From assembly GCA_003184365.1 (NCBI GenBank), contig NKYR01000049.1:124001-188000 (forward strand): a DNA stretch of 64,000 nucleotides, read 5' to 3'. Position 1 is the first letter of the stretch, and every line of letters begins with the position of its first letter. Shown here in pieces: positions 45,280-55,398 of this stretch. The notes beneath the pieces were generated by a model. The model was not told the origin of the DNA and searched no databases. It saw nothing but the letters and a program-made list of their open reading frames with translations. Source of the DNA: Evernia prunastri (taxonomy: Eukaryota; Ascomycota; Lecanoromycetes; Lecanorales; Parmeliaceae). Position numbers and translations under genes: made by a program.

Positions 45280-47393
45280 ATGAATCAGGCACGAAGGTCC
45301 CATCGTAAAAAGCGCCAGACGCAACTGAGCTTCACGCCCTTACCATCTTCGTCGCCCGCTACTTCACATTACCCTGAACAAATACAACAGCGGGCTGCTT
45401 GTGTTCGATACCATGATGCAATGTCAACCCCCACAAAAAAGCGCCGAATTGGAGGCTCTACTCCATTGGTCTCTCCATTGACTCGGGCTCCGAGCAATGG
45501 CGGATCACCGTTCGGGAGTCAGACAGTCCAAGTTGTGATACCCTCGCCAAGACGAAATTCTAATCAGCTACCTACACCGGCTGCTTCCTCGCAGGTAGAA
45601 TTTGATAAAGAGCCAGGTGACTATATCCTGAATTGCACATGGAAGGTTACTGACATTGATGTGCTTCTCTAGCTGCGGAAACAGAGGAGAAAAGCGTACA
45701 ACCTGACGATCCCTTTCGCAAAAACACTCATGTCAATTCTATGCGGCCGATTTTCGGGGCCAACGTTACTACAGGAGACGACGGCCGATCAGCCACCGGT
45801 TTTACCAGCGATGAAGACGATATGCCTGTTCGCAGCGCCAGAAGAACAAGGCCTGCGCTGATAATGCTGAGCAGTGATGACAGCCCGCAGCCGCAGACAC
45901 CTCCAAAACCAATCACACCGATGAAGAGACCAAGACCTTCTTTGGGGGTCACGCTTTCTAGCCGCTCTCCCAATGAGACCGACAGCGATGCTCCTACAAG
46001 AAAACTACACCACAAGCTTTCAATTACGCCACGTTCAACCCGTACTACGAGTGGCGATACCGGAGCAACAGCTAGACCGTTAAGAGCAAGGAGGGCTGGA
46101 ACAACAGTGAAGCCTGTTGTGATATCGGACGGAATTGAGGACAGCTCAAGTGAAGATGTAGTGGCCACACCGGCCCGGAAACGAAGAAGTGTAGCGCAAG
46201 TCCAGTCTCCAATTCAGGCAACCGACCGTGAGGAACAGGCAGAGTCTTCGGATGATCTTCAGGGAGAATTAGAGGACTTACAGGAGACCGGTACACCGTT
46301 GCGCAGCTCTCGCACGAGAGACGGGCCCGTTGTGTCTGAACGGAGTAAGAGGCAGCAGAAGCTTGAGGAACTCAGAAGACGTCGTGCCGGTATTAGAGAG
46401 GAATCTCAAGAGGACGAGCAGAACGAGACCGAACTTTCAGAACCGGAGCCCATACATCACACAATGCGCAGAGGCGCCAACTTGGACCAATACGAGGACG
46501 ATTTTGTGGATGATGATGACGACAAAATGGGAGTTGACCTCGGCGTTGCAGGTGTGCCCTTAGAATTCACATACCATGCCAACAAAAAGCCATTCGAGCA
46601 CTTCAAAACCGAAATTGAATGGATGGTCCATAACAAACTCAATCCAGCGTTTGATCGTTATGACGAAATGTACGAGCTGGCTCACCGGAAACTTGACAAG
46701 GAGGTTGAAGGATTCGCTGGGTCTAAGTTCTCCTCCTCTGTTTGGGGTGAAGAGTTCAGCAAAGCGCTCAAAGCCCGACCTGATCTGGATAGGATTGACG
46801 TGCCAACAATGTTGAAGCACAAGTGCGATGCTTGCCGGAGGACTGGACACCCCCCAAAGAACAAAATCACCTTTACCGGCAAACCCTACAACCGTAATAC
46901 GCTCGAGACAATCGAGCATGACGAAGATGAAGAGGACGATTCAGAGGATTCAGATGACGAAGAAAGCAGCAGTACCCAAGAAGGAGAAACCTTTTTCGTT
47001 GGAAGGTTCGATTTCTCGTATCGACTGCATTCTTTTTCTGTAGTGACTGATGTGGTCTAGGTTCTGCTGCGCCAACGCAGAAATGGCCCACGCCCTCCAC
47101 CACTGGCGTTACGCGCTCAACCAGATTGTCCTCGAATGGCTAGCAGATGAGGGCCACCTCTCTCCAGAGAGAATTGTCGAACGAGAGAGATTGCGTCAGA
47201 GGAAGAGACAGAGAGCTACTAATAAAATTGTGGACGCCATGGAACATATGGGTATCATGAAGTTGCTTTACAAGCAGTTCAAAGAGAACCTTGCGGCTGC
47301 TAGAGATGCAAAGGTACATTCTCACCAGCCAGAGTGTGTAGAGATCTTGAACTAATCTCGCAATAGCCTGAGAGATTCTCGAACGGGCATTAA
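45280..47393 (+). CDS. DUF4211-domain nuclear protein
   Basis: Four exons (45280-45616, 45673-47005, 47061-47313, 47367-47393) encode 649 aa. The start at 45280 is preferred over the ATG at 45421 because the N-terminal RQTQLSFTPLPSSSPA is a conserved start of this family and resembles a PCNA-interacting QxxLxF motif. Residues about 50-400 are disordered and rich in Ser, Arg and acidic clusters. The DUF4211 domain starts near DQYEDDFVDDDDDKMGVDLG and contains KPFEHFKTEIEWMV, a CDACRRTG pair and, after an acidic loop, CCANAEMAHALHHWRYALNQ. Nuclear, chromatin-linked function is inferred from composition and the N-terminal motif; the domain's role is unknown to me. Confidence 0.83.
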
Positions 47394-47925
47394 TGATGGA
47401 AACACGGCTGTCCTCCTGCCCTCACTTCGGCATGAGGTCATAAGATTGCGCCGACCGTTGGGGCAAAATTTGGATACGGTCATACAATTTAGGCATGAAT
47501 TGGTGAGTTACTCGGACACCCCACAGCTGGAACGATTCTGATTCTTGTTGCAGTCCGTCCATTATAGGCAGTCATTGATCATGAAGCGGCTGACTTGGAT
47601 ATACATATGGATACCATGGAAGATTGGAGATCCAAGCCATAGCTGGGACAACTTATAGCCTATATGGAGCCTACCATCATCAGCAATGACCGTCTTACTG
47701 GTCCGAAGTAGTTAGATGACTTAGAAGTGAAATCCATATTAAAAAAGCTCCACGATCCAGTCGCAATGTACAATCATTCCTATTCATGCTATATTCGAAT
47801 CGACCTGGAGCAGAGATATCTTACACTTTTTCGTCTCCCTCCTCATCCACTTCCTCTATCACCACCCTATACACACACAAACCCTCCCCCCCCCTCAAAT
47901 CCCCATTCTTAACCCATCACCTCCC
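47394..47925. other. Intergenic, convergent 3' ends
   Basis: 532 bp between the convergent DUF4211 and TOM22 genes; pyrimidine- and C-rich near the TOM22 stop. Nothing else seen. Confidence 0.4.
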
Positions 47926-48562
47926 TTACAACCCACTCCCACCCCCACCCCCACCCGCAGCCGCGCCGCCGCCCGCCCCCGTCCCCATCCCCGGCACCAA
48001 CACCTCCCTCGCCCCCTCCTGCGCCTTCATCTCGCGCTCCTGCTCCACAATCTGCTGCTCCTCCACCGCGCACACGGCGAAGGGCACGCTCATCATGATG
48101 GCGCCCGTCGTCAGCACCCAGAGGCCCTTGCCGCCCCACCAGGCGCCCGTCTTCGTCGCCGACAGCGTCGAGGCCACGGTCGAGGTCAGCGCGCGCCGGT
48201 AGCGCGGGGGCAGGATGTCGCGCAGGGCGAGGATGCTGGTGGAAGGGGGGTGGTTAGTTAGTAAGGTTGGAGGTTTTTTGGGGGGGGGGGGGGAGAGGGG
48301 AGAGGGAAGGGGAGGAGAAGGGGGGCAGGTACCGGTCTGTGATTGATTCGGAGGGCGGGCCGGAGGAGATGAGGTCGTCGTCTGAGAGCTCGGAATCTGG
48401 TAGAAGGGTGGAGGTGTTAGCATGGTCTTCCCCGATGTATCGGTCTCATGGATGCCTGTACATACCTGTGTCGACAAAGTCGTCGGAATCATAGTCGTCT
48501 CCGATCGGGCCGGGTTGCGCTTTGTCGAGCTCCGCGTCTTCGACTTCTTCGAGTTGCACCAT
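47926..48562 (-). CDS. TOM22: Mitochondrial import receptor subunit Tom22
   Basis: Three exons (48562-48466, 48396-48333, 48235-47926) encode 156 aa. The acidic cytosolic receptor part begins MVQLEEVEDAELDKAQPGP and continues with Asp/Ser-rich sequence. A basic stretch LRDILPPRYRRALTSTVAST precedes the single membrane segment KGLWVLTTGAIMMSVPFAVC, and the intermembrane-space tail ends in a Gly/Ala repeat. Tom22 is the central receptor of the TOM complex in the outer membrane. The second intron contains a C14 homopolymer on the coding strand. The Gly-rich C-terminal tail is an unusual extension compared with what I remember of Tom22. Confidence 0.92.
48280..48293 (-). repeat. C14/G14 homopolymer in TOM22 intron 2
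   Basis: Fourteen G on the plus strand, hence C14 in the TOM22 transcript within its second intron (48236-48332). A length-unstable tract and a likely error site. Confidence 0.8.
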
Positions 48563-49916
48563 TGTCGGTTGCTGATTGCGTCTGGCTGTGGATAAGGCCC
48601 GGAGTGTAAGTGATAGGGTCGGGCGGTTGTGGGTGAGCGGGCGTAAGGTGTCGTAGCGTTTTGTGAAAGCTGCTGAAGCTTTGGGTTGATATTGTTTTTT
48701 TAGGAGGACTAAAGCGGCAAGAGACAGGAATTAGATTAGCTTGTGGCATTTAGCCCTACCGGACTAGTGGCCTTGGCACTAGTCTCGTTCTTGTCCAGCA
48801 GTACAGTAGCTACATGTTCTCCTTCTTAACGAAATTACTATAGTCATTCTATATATCATTATTCAATAGATTATAATTATCTAATAATCTACCTACTAAT
48901 AATCTACCTACTACAATATAGTTGTATATGTTCTTTTAATACGTTGTCGCTATCGTCTACTTTCCAGCGCCAGCGTGCTCGGATAATGATTGTAATAGCA
49001 ATTGAATACCGAGATCGACACCAAAACTCCTGCCCCCACTAAGGTGTCGGGCTGCACAGAAGTCTCAAGTGACTCTCACGGCGAAGTCCCACTACTCTTC
49101 CATTTGCGTCAGCAAGGCGGCCACCTCAGCGATGCAGGGCATCTCTAATGACTAACGCAATCTATCCGGCACCCTCCAGCGACTACCACAACTTGTGTGA
49201 CGAGCTTTCAGCGGCTCGTAGCATGCGATAGACCGCATTGACTTCCTCTCTGTACGCCTGACTGCGACCATCCCATCCTTCGAGCCACATTCGTCCTCTG
49301 TTGCGCGAGCGCGCCGCTGTGTGCCAACATTCTCAGCCTTCCTTGCAAATATCGATTCGGATCAACATCACATCGAGCACTTTGAGGGCTGTTCAGATGA
49401 AACGAATTGATAGTATTACATGATCGAGAATGGCTCTGTTAAAATATGGCGACTTGAGTGGCCTCCAGACTTTGGCGGACGGTGATACAATTACTGGCAT
49501 CGCCAACTGGGAAACAGCAGCATGGTCTCCGTGCTACTGAGAGTACACAACAGCGTGCGAGGTCAATATCGGAAACCCATCCTATCCTAATGTATGTAAG
49601 TCGACAAATTCGTAGAGCCCTAACCAAAGTAGGTGGGGTGGTTAGGCCGTCTTCCTACTCGACCAGTAGCTTGCTCTGTGTACTCACTCTCACTTTGAGC
49701 CCTTCGTATCTGATTACGAAATCACGCTTAACTCACACGTGACGGTCCAAAAGCAAAGGTGCTCTCACTGTATAGGACGTCAAAGCCAACTTTAGATAAT
49801 TCTCGCTGTTATGAGGCAAATCTTATCAACGCTAAATGACAAACCAGGTCTCCAAAAGGCGTCAAGCCCGTCAACAGGAATATTTGCTACCTGAAGTCAT
49901 AGTTCCTTGGGCCCTC
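48563..49916. other. Intergenic with AT-rich patch
   Basis: About 1.35 kb. 48830-48960 is AT-rich with repeated ataatctacctact units; the rest has frames without recognisable similarity. It includes the TOM22 promoter at its left end. Confidence 0.4.
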
Positions 49917-51534
49917 TCAATGTAAGAGCCAAAACATCAAGGCAATGCCTGCCGAGAAAAGTAGTAGGGTGAGCAGACCAATTCCTGCGGCCGCGGAAAC
50001 TCCATAGCCAAGGATCTTTAGTCCCAGTCCGACATCCTTAATCATGCCGACGAGAAAAGAGGAAAGCAAGAGCCCCCATCCGAGGATGAGAAAGCAGAAA
50101 ACAATAACGTGCGCGTTCGGCCTGATGTGTCTTCTGAACATCCGGTTTCGATCTAGCTGTGTCAATAGCACTTTCCACCATAGATAATACCTCAGCACAA
50201 TGAGAATTACTGCAACAATTGTCCCAAGTAATACAAGAACGCCGAAAAAGTCATATAACAGATAATGGAGATGCGCGAATCGGGTCTGCATGCTGAGCAA
50301 CCCACAAGCAAGAGAGAGAGGTAGAAATATGCTCGCTAAAATGCTTAGTAGGCGGACGCTCTGGGCCTCGTGCATGCCTCGAGAGACTTCGAACAGCCTC
50401 AGGTGATCTTCTAGCGTGGTGGACAGCGTGGCCATCGTCCTTTTTAAGTCTGTACAAGTCGATTGGAGCTCTACGGCAAGGCATTGGTAAAGGCGATAGT
50501 TGGCGGCATCCATAAGGAGTATCTTCAACGACTCGACTAAGGCATCAACCGCTCCGGCCAATTCAGTGGCTCGCTCATTCACTTCCTCGTAAAAGTAGGC
50601 ATCTCTTGTGATCTCAGCCAGCATGGGAACCGTCAGCGTCGCTCTGCGTGGGTCCGACAGACCCTCCTTTTTTCTTGCATAGTCTTGGAGACCATACACT
50701 AGATAGTAATATTCTTTAACCAAAGCGTGGCTATAACGAAGGAGGAGCAATTGCTTTAGGCCTGACGCAGCGGTAACTTGCGCGCCCAGAATCGAGTATG
50801 CTTCGATTGGACTTCGCAGGCTCTCACAGAAGTGGCTGTGGTAAGCATAGATGGCTTCAGGGGAAGGCCTTGTAGCATGATGTCCTTTGAGCTGTTTTCG
50901 ATCGAATAGCAAGTCCAAGTCCTGGACCATTGACGTAGCATCAATATGAACTAACCATTAGTGATTGCGGATGTCATAGGAGGGGAACATACTCACAGAT
51001 GATCCGTCCATCTTCTAGTGTAATCATCATACATCTCAGTGTTCGTCGAATGGTTCCAGCGGCAATCGATACAGAATCGATGTAAGCATGTTCACCATGT
51101 CCCGTCATGGCTCCTTTTAACGTCGGCGCGAGTGAAAGTCTGTAAGAGTGCGTTTCCCAGCGAACCTTTTTCGAGGACAAGCCCCACTGAGATATCATCG
51201 CAGGGGAGCCCGCGAAAGAAGGCGTTGCAATAGGTGATAGTTCCCCATGAACACCAAAATTCTCCACAAAGTACACACGAATAGTATGCATTTCTTGGGT
51301 CGACAAGTCTCTCAAGGCATCATTCACGTTATCAATATCGGTGGCTTTCAGAAGAAGTCTCGCAGGCTCTCCGGGGGAGAATGGAATATCTAGAATCTCA
51401 AGGAAGTTTTGTCCGGAGCTGAGAAGTGGCTTCCAGGAATTGGTGTCATCATAGAACTTGGAGGGTTCGTGCGATAGCGAAATTGATTCGTAAATAAACG
51501 TTGCGGCCGCACCGATGAATGCGAAAGTTTCCAT
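49917..51534 (-). CDS. Membrane protein with CorA-like C-terminal segments
   Basis: Two exons (51534-50997 and 50950-49917) encode 523 aa. The N-terminal two thirds are soluble, with no domain I can name (WKPLLSSGQNFLEILDI, ETHSYRLSLAP). A helical region (ELQSTCTDLKRTMATLSTTL) leads to SRGMHEAQSVRLLSILASIF, LPLSLACGLLSMQT and several membrane helices to the end. The block Q-S-V-R-x-L-x-x-L-x-x-I-F-L-P-L-S-L-x-x-G-x-x-S-M resembles the membrane gate of CorA-like metal transporters as seen in many fungal proteins, but the GMN signature is replaced by LSM, so magnesium transport is doubtful. Four hydrophobic segments in total are likely. AT-rich DNA lies directly upstream. Confidence 0.75.
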
Positions 51535-52279
51535 GGCGGCAAGAAAGATTTTTCACAATTTAATAAGAAATGATCGTGGAACTCGTTTTCTGCCAAAGTC
51601 TGGGAGCAGGGGCGGAGGACAGGGCCGAGTGAGAGTAGGTACCTTATGATGTACAATATAATACAGCTAGCGTAACAATCAATACAATTTTATATGCAAG
51701 CGCTAACGTTTCGTGTGCCCCCCTACAATTTTCGTACAACGGATACTCCGTATTTTTGAAAGAAGCATAACAGTTACCTACTCCATTACTCTACGGGTAT
51801 AAGGCCTATATTTTATAACCCATTATAAGATGTCTCCCTGTGTAAATTATAATCGATATCAATAAGCGCATAGCCTATGACAAAGGTTGAGTTCCTTGGG
51901 ATCTTGCTACTCGTACAATCAAGACCTGGTCTCGTTTTCACGTCCAGGTTTAGTAAAGTAAGAGCTGACGATGTTTGACGGATTACTGCTATAGTGATAC
52001 TCAAGTAATGGTTTGTCTATGAAACTTCTCAGGTCCGTGGTGCCATTTCCGTGTTGTACGTATCACTATACAATCAAGAAAATAAAGATTTAAAAATAAA
52101 AATAAAAAAGGTATATAATTAAAAATAGCGAGTAATTTCTTCATCCAAGAATGAAAAGAAATTTGGTCTTGCTGTCTTGAGTCGTTCACACTTCACCACA
52201 AAATTCACTTTGCGGTAGAAGCCCAGACAGAGCTAGCGTAGACATTGCTCGTGATCTTGCGAGAATTATATATAAAAGT

Positions 52280-52332
52280 AAAACCCCCTCCGGGAGTTTT
52301 CTGTACGCCATCCACCCTCTCGGGTGGCTGGC
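52280..52332 (+). other. Two adjacent predicted hairpins
   Basis: First hairpin at 52280-52300: aaaac paired with gtttt plus an inner CCC/GGG. Second at 52307-52332: gcca-t-ccaccc, loop tctc, gggtgg-c-tggc, which is 10 pairs with one mismatch. A short T run (gagtctttt) follows. This could be structured RNA or a remnant of a repeat element. Confidence 0.5.
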
Positions 52333-52436
52333 GGAGTCTTTTGCCATTCTGATCCTTTCCTTATACTTCTTTTTTGTTTCCTTTCAAGCTGGGGGTGCGT
52401 GGATAGATCACTGTCGGTGTTGTGTTGATATTCTAC

Positions 52437-52491
52437 GCGTCCGTAGTCCATTTCGGTCTAAGCGAGGTCATAGGTTCGAATCCGAGGTGCT
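52437..52491 (+). pseudogene. tRNA-like fragment with Pol III A-box- and B-box-like motifs
   Basis: The perfect B-box ggttcgaatcc lies at about 52473-52483, and tagtccatttcggtctaag upstream resembles a D-arm/A box. Only about 10 bases separate them, so there is no room for an anticodon arm. The T stem has two mismatches. A T-rich stretch (ttttatttctttttt) that could end Pol III transcription follows. Best read as a tRNA-derived remnant and not a working tRNA. Confidence 0.4.
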
Positions 52492-52825
52492 CCTTTTATT
52501 TCTTTTTGCAAAGTATTTTTTGATTTTTTGCTCGCTCTGCTTTGAGTTATTGTCAATGTTGTGGATAAGGATGACAGGCCTTTTGCCCCTTTACTCCTCT
52601 CCAAACTACCACCGCCAGCCTCTCACTCGCGGTGAACTTATCTTCGCCCTTGCTCTCATTCTTCTCACTTAACACAAGATCTCAGCACAAGATATCAGCC
52701 CACAGCAGTCTTCCAATTACGACTACGGCTGCCCACCAGTGTCGGTCCATTGTCCTTCTAGATATGAAGACATGAATCTAGCCAAGAAGACCACCGAATG
52801 CAAACTCTGTTTTCAGGGCCAACGA

Positions 52826-53400
52826 CTACGCAAACGAGTGTCTCGACTTCGTCATCTCAACTCGTTCGTTTTCATCTGCAATTACAGTTGCAACACGTTC
52901 CACTGCACTAGTCAGACTTGTCACATGTCTCGGGTTCCCATCTCTGTGCGCCTTCCTACCTTCTAAAGCTCGAGTGTACCGCTCGTGTGCTAGTTCAAGA
53001 TCCCCATTTGCTTCATACACCCGCCCGGTTGACTCTAATGTGTGCAAGCTTCCTAGAATTTTCATGCGCTTGCTGAGCGCTTCCTTGTATCTAGAGCTTC
53101 ATCATATGGCCTTTGCAGGAACAGAATAGTGCCCATGTCGATTTCGATATCGATGACATCGGCATGTTCGTGATAGTGCAACTTTTCGCCGCCATCTGAG
53201 ACGCGGTAGCTCGGCTCCAAGGCTCGGTCGAGCCCCTCGAAGTTTCGGTGCCTTTTTGCTAGACCACCGAGTGCTTTTACCAGCCCTATTTCGCTGTTTG
53301 GGAAAGCGCTCGAGTACCATGCGAAAGCATCTGGGTTACGGTTTCATGAGCGAAGCAGGTCAGTCATACAGCTCATTGTCTCCAAATTTAGTAGGTGGGC
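52826..53400 (-). pseudogene. Remnant of a TPR-repeat protein gene
   Basis: On the minus strand, 53340-53110 in one frame reads AFAWYSSAFPNSEIGLVKAL, then RHRNFEGLDRALEPSYRVS and RPYDEALDT. 53065-52826 in another frame reads MKILGSLHTLESTGRVYEANGDLELAHERYTRALEGR. Both have the spacing of tetratricopeptide repeats (G-x-x-x-A-x-x-x-Y-x-x-A). They are adjacent but out of frame, with a stop between, and the upstream part is not open. A frameshift in a decayed gene explains this best; an unusual intron is possible. Confidence 0.55.
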
Positions 53401-53974
53401 GTCATCAAAGAATTAGGTCCTAACTGTAGGCCTCAGCTCGGCGCGACAACCATCTGCCATAGGACCACTCCTCCCACTCTACTTACACACCTTAAGCTTC
53501 TGTCAATAGGATCCTGGCTACACGCCACAACAGCTTGGATCTAGTTGCAGTTCTGACGGGCGCTGGAGGACAAGCAGACTTGATAGACAAATTCTTCGTG
53601 GGTAGCATTGCACGTCTACTTTGGGGTCAATCATCATCAACCATCGTGTAGTCGAACCCAGAAGGATGTTTAGCTGAGACTTTAGAGCTCTCGCCCATCA
53701 GAGATTGCCAAAGACTTTGTGATCAGCATTGTTTAGACTGACTGAAAGGTCACCAAGATATCCTCCAACATTTCGAAGCTTCTGTGTTCCACTTCCTGAC
53801 CCTTTTTTTGCTGCAGCGCACCAATCTTGGCCGTAAGCATGATTCGTTTTTCTTCTTTTGCAGAAACATAATATGGCATCTATTTTGGTCTCCTCGAACC
53901 GCCGGGCTGATTCGCCGAGAGCCTCCCTCAAGAGGGCTTTCCCCTTAAATAACATTTTTCCACAACAGCCTCTG
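53401..53974. other. Degraded region, no gene
   Basis: Contains an open frame at 53698-53955 on the minus strand (85 codons) with no recognised domain, possibly a further remnant of the TPR gene. Nothing else can be supported. Confidence 0.35.
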
Positions 53975-55265
53975 ATACATGTTGCATCTCATTCATGGAA
54001 TAATTGTACCCATGGATAGAATATCTCATCCATGGATGATACACCTATCCATGGATGATTATGTTATTCATGGTAGTGTATCATACATCTCATGGGCAAA
54101 AATTTCACCACTATCACATGATATCCATGGATAAGTTGAATTATCCATGGATGCTACTAAGTCTACTTCTTCTGCCCCTTCTTATCATCACCCATCATGA
54201 TGTTGTCAGTCATGTCATTGCTCTTGCTGGCAGCCCATCTTTCAGTGAAGTTTCATCGCTATCGCTTATCCTCCCGCTTGTCGTTATTCTGAATCTTATT
54301 CTGATCTCGTACTCTATGACCGCGTTGAGTTCTTATAGTCATTGTTGAGATATTGGGACAGTTCGCTCCAGTGGGACTGGGGGTTGGTCGGTCGCATGGC
54401 ATGATGTTTTGTATGGTTTTTTCGCATAACATGAGATTTTCGCGCTGTATCGTTATTTCGCATAGTACAACATAGATCTGCAATATCGCATAGCATGGCA
54501 ATATCGCATAGTGAGCGTGTTTTCGTGTCAGACACGCGTTGGCCAGGAGATTCATGACTTGGTGGGAGCTCTATTTATATGGGCTGCCCATCAGTGTTGG
54601 GCTTCTTATTCGATTTTATCTCTTTCAGAGCCATAGCATTCTTTTCCCGCCCGCCCGTATCTGTAAATAGCTTCATTTTCACTTCAGATATAGTTGAACA
54701 AGCATTAAGAGTCTTTCTAGCACTGGGGAGTTTACATATGTCTCTTCAGGTAGCTAGCCTCGGTGTTGGGATCTCGTAACACATTTGCAAACGATTTCAG
54801 CTGTTTTGAAGTCTCTACATGATGAGAGGCGAGGACTAATTAAGATGTTGTCAAACAGAATTTGAAGGACTTGTTCTTTAAATAGTAGAAAGAGTCGGAG
54901 TATCTCGTTTTCAGTCTGAAGACTTCTTCTTTGATAGTAGTAACAATCGAAGTATCTCGATCTCGATCACAAAATCGACCCGAAGAAGATATTGTCAAAT
55001 ATGAATGTCTAGATGGTTGCAGAAAAAGTGTGTATAGCTTCAAATGACGACTGCGTTGATGATCGGTGACTGCATTGCGAAGGCCTAAGCATAATATCCA
55101 TGAATAAGATGTATCGTCCATGAATATCATGTGGTAGTGGTGGAATTTTTGCCCATGAGATGTATGATACACTATCATGAATAACGTAATCATCCATGGA
55201 TAACCATATTATCCATGGATGACGATAATCCATCAATAGCATGCAACATACATGATTTCGGTGAT
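53975..55265. mobile_element. Inverted-repeat element rich in TATCCATGGATA palindromes
   Basis: The left arm (about 53975-54165) and the right arm (about 55085-55265) are reverse complements over a core of about 70 bp that is nearly identical, including gtgtatcatacatctcatgg and the gcaaaaatt that follows. The outer parts carry repeated 10-12 bp palindromes of the type tatccatggata. About 0.9 kb lies between the arms and has no transposase I can recognise; it includes four cgcata units at 54423-54510. A non-autonomous fold-back or MITE-like element is the most likely explanation. Exact ends and target duplication could not be fixed. Confidence 0.6.
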
Positions 55266-55398
55266 TCAATCGCTTGTGGTCGGAATTGTCCTGTTGAGAC
55301 CAGAAAGGATACTCAGGTCAAGAGGTTCTCTTTTACCAACCGCGACACGTAGATTTCCAAGCCGACCTACAATATGAGCAGGTCAGTCAAATAAACCC

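Larger units (their letters stand above)
51535..52825. other. AT-rich intergenic DNA with hairpins and tRNA-like fragment
   Basis: Low-GC sequence, most extreme at 52075-52130, with one TACTCCGTA at 51744. From 52280 two hairpins and a tRNA-like fragment occur (listed separately). No protein gene seen. Confidence 0.5.

Noticed and set aside
52437..52491. Functional tRNA gene
   Set aside because: No anticodon arm fits between the A-box-like and B-box motifs, and the T stem has mismatches.
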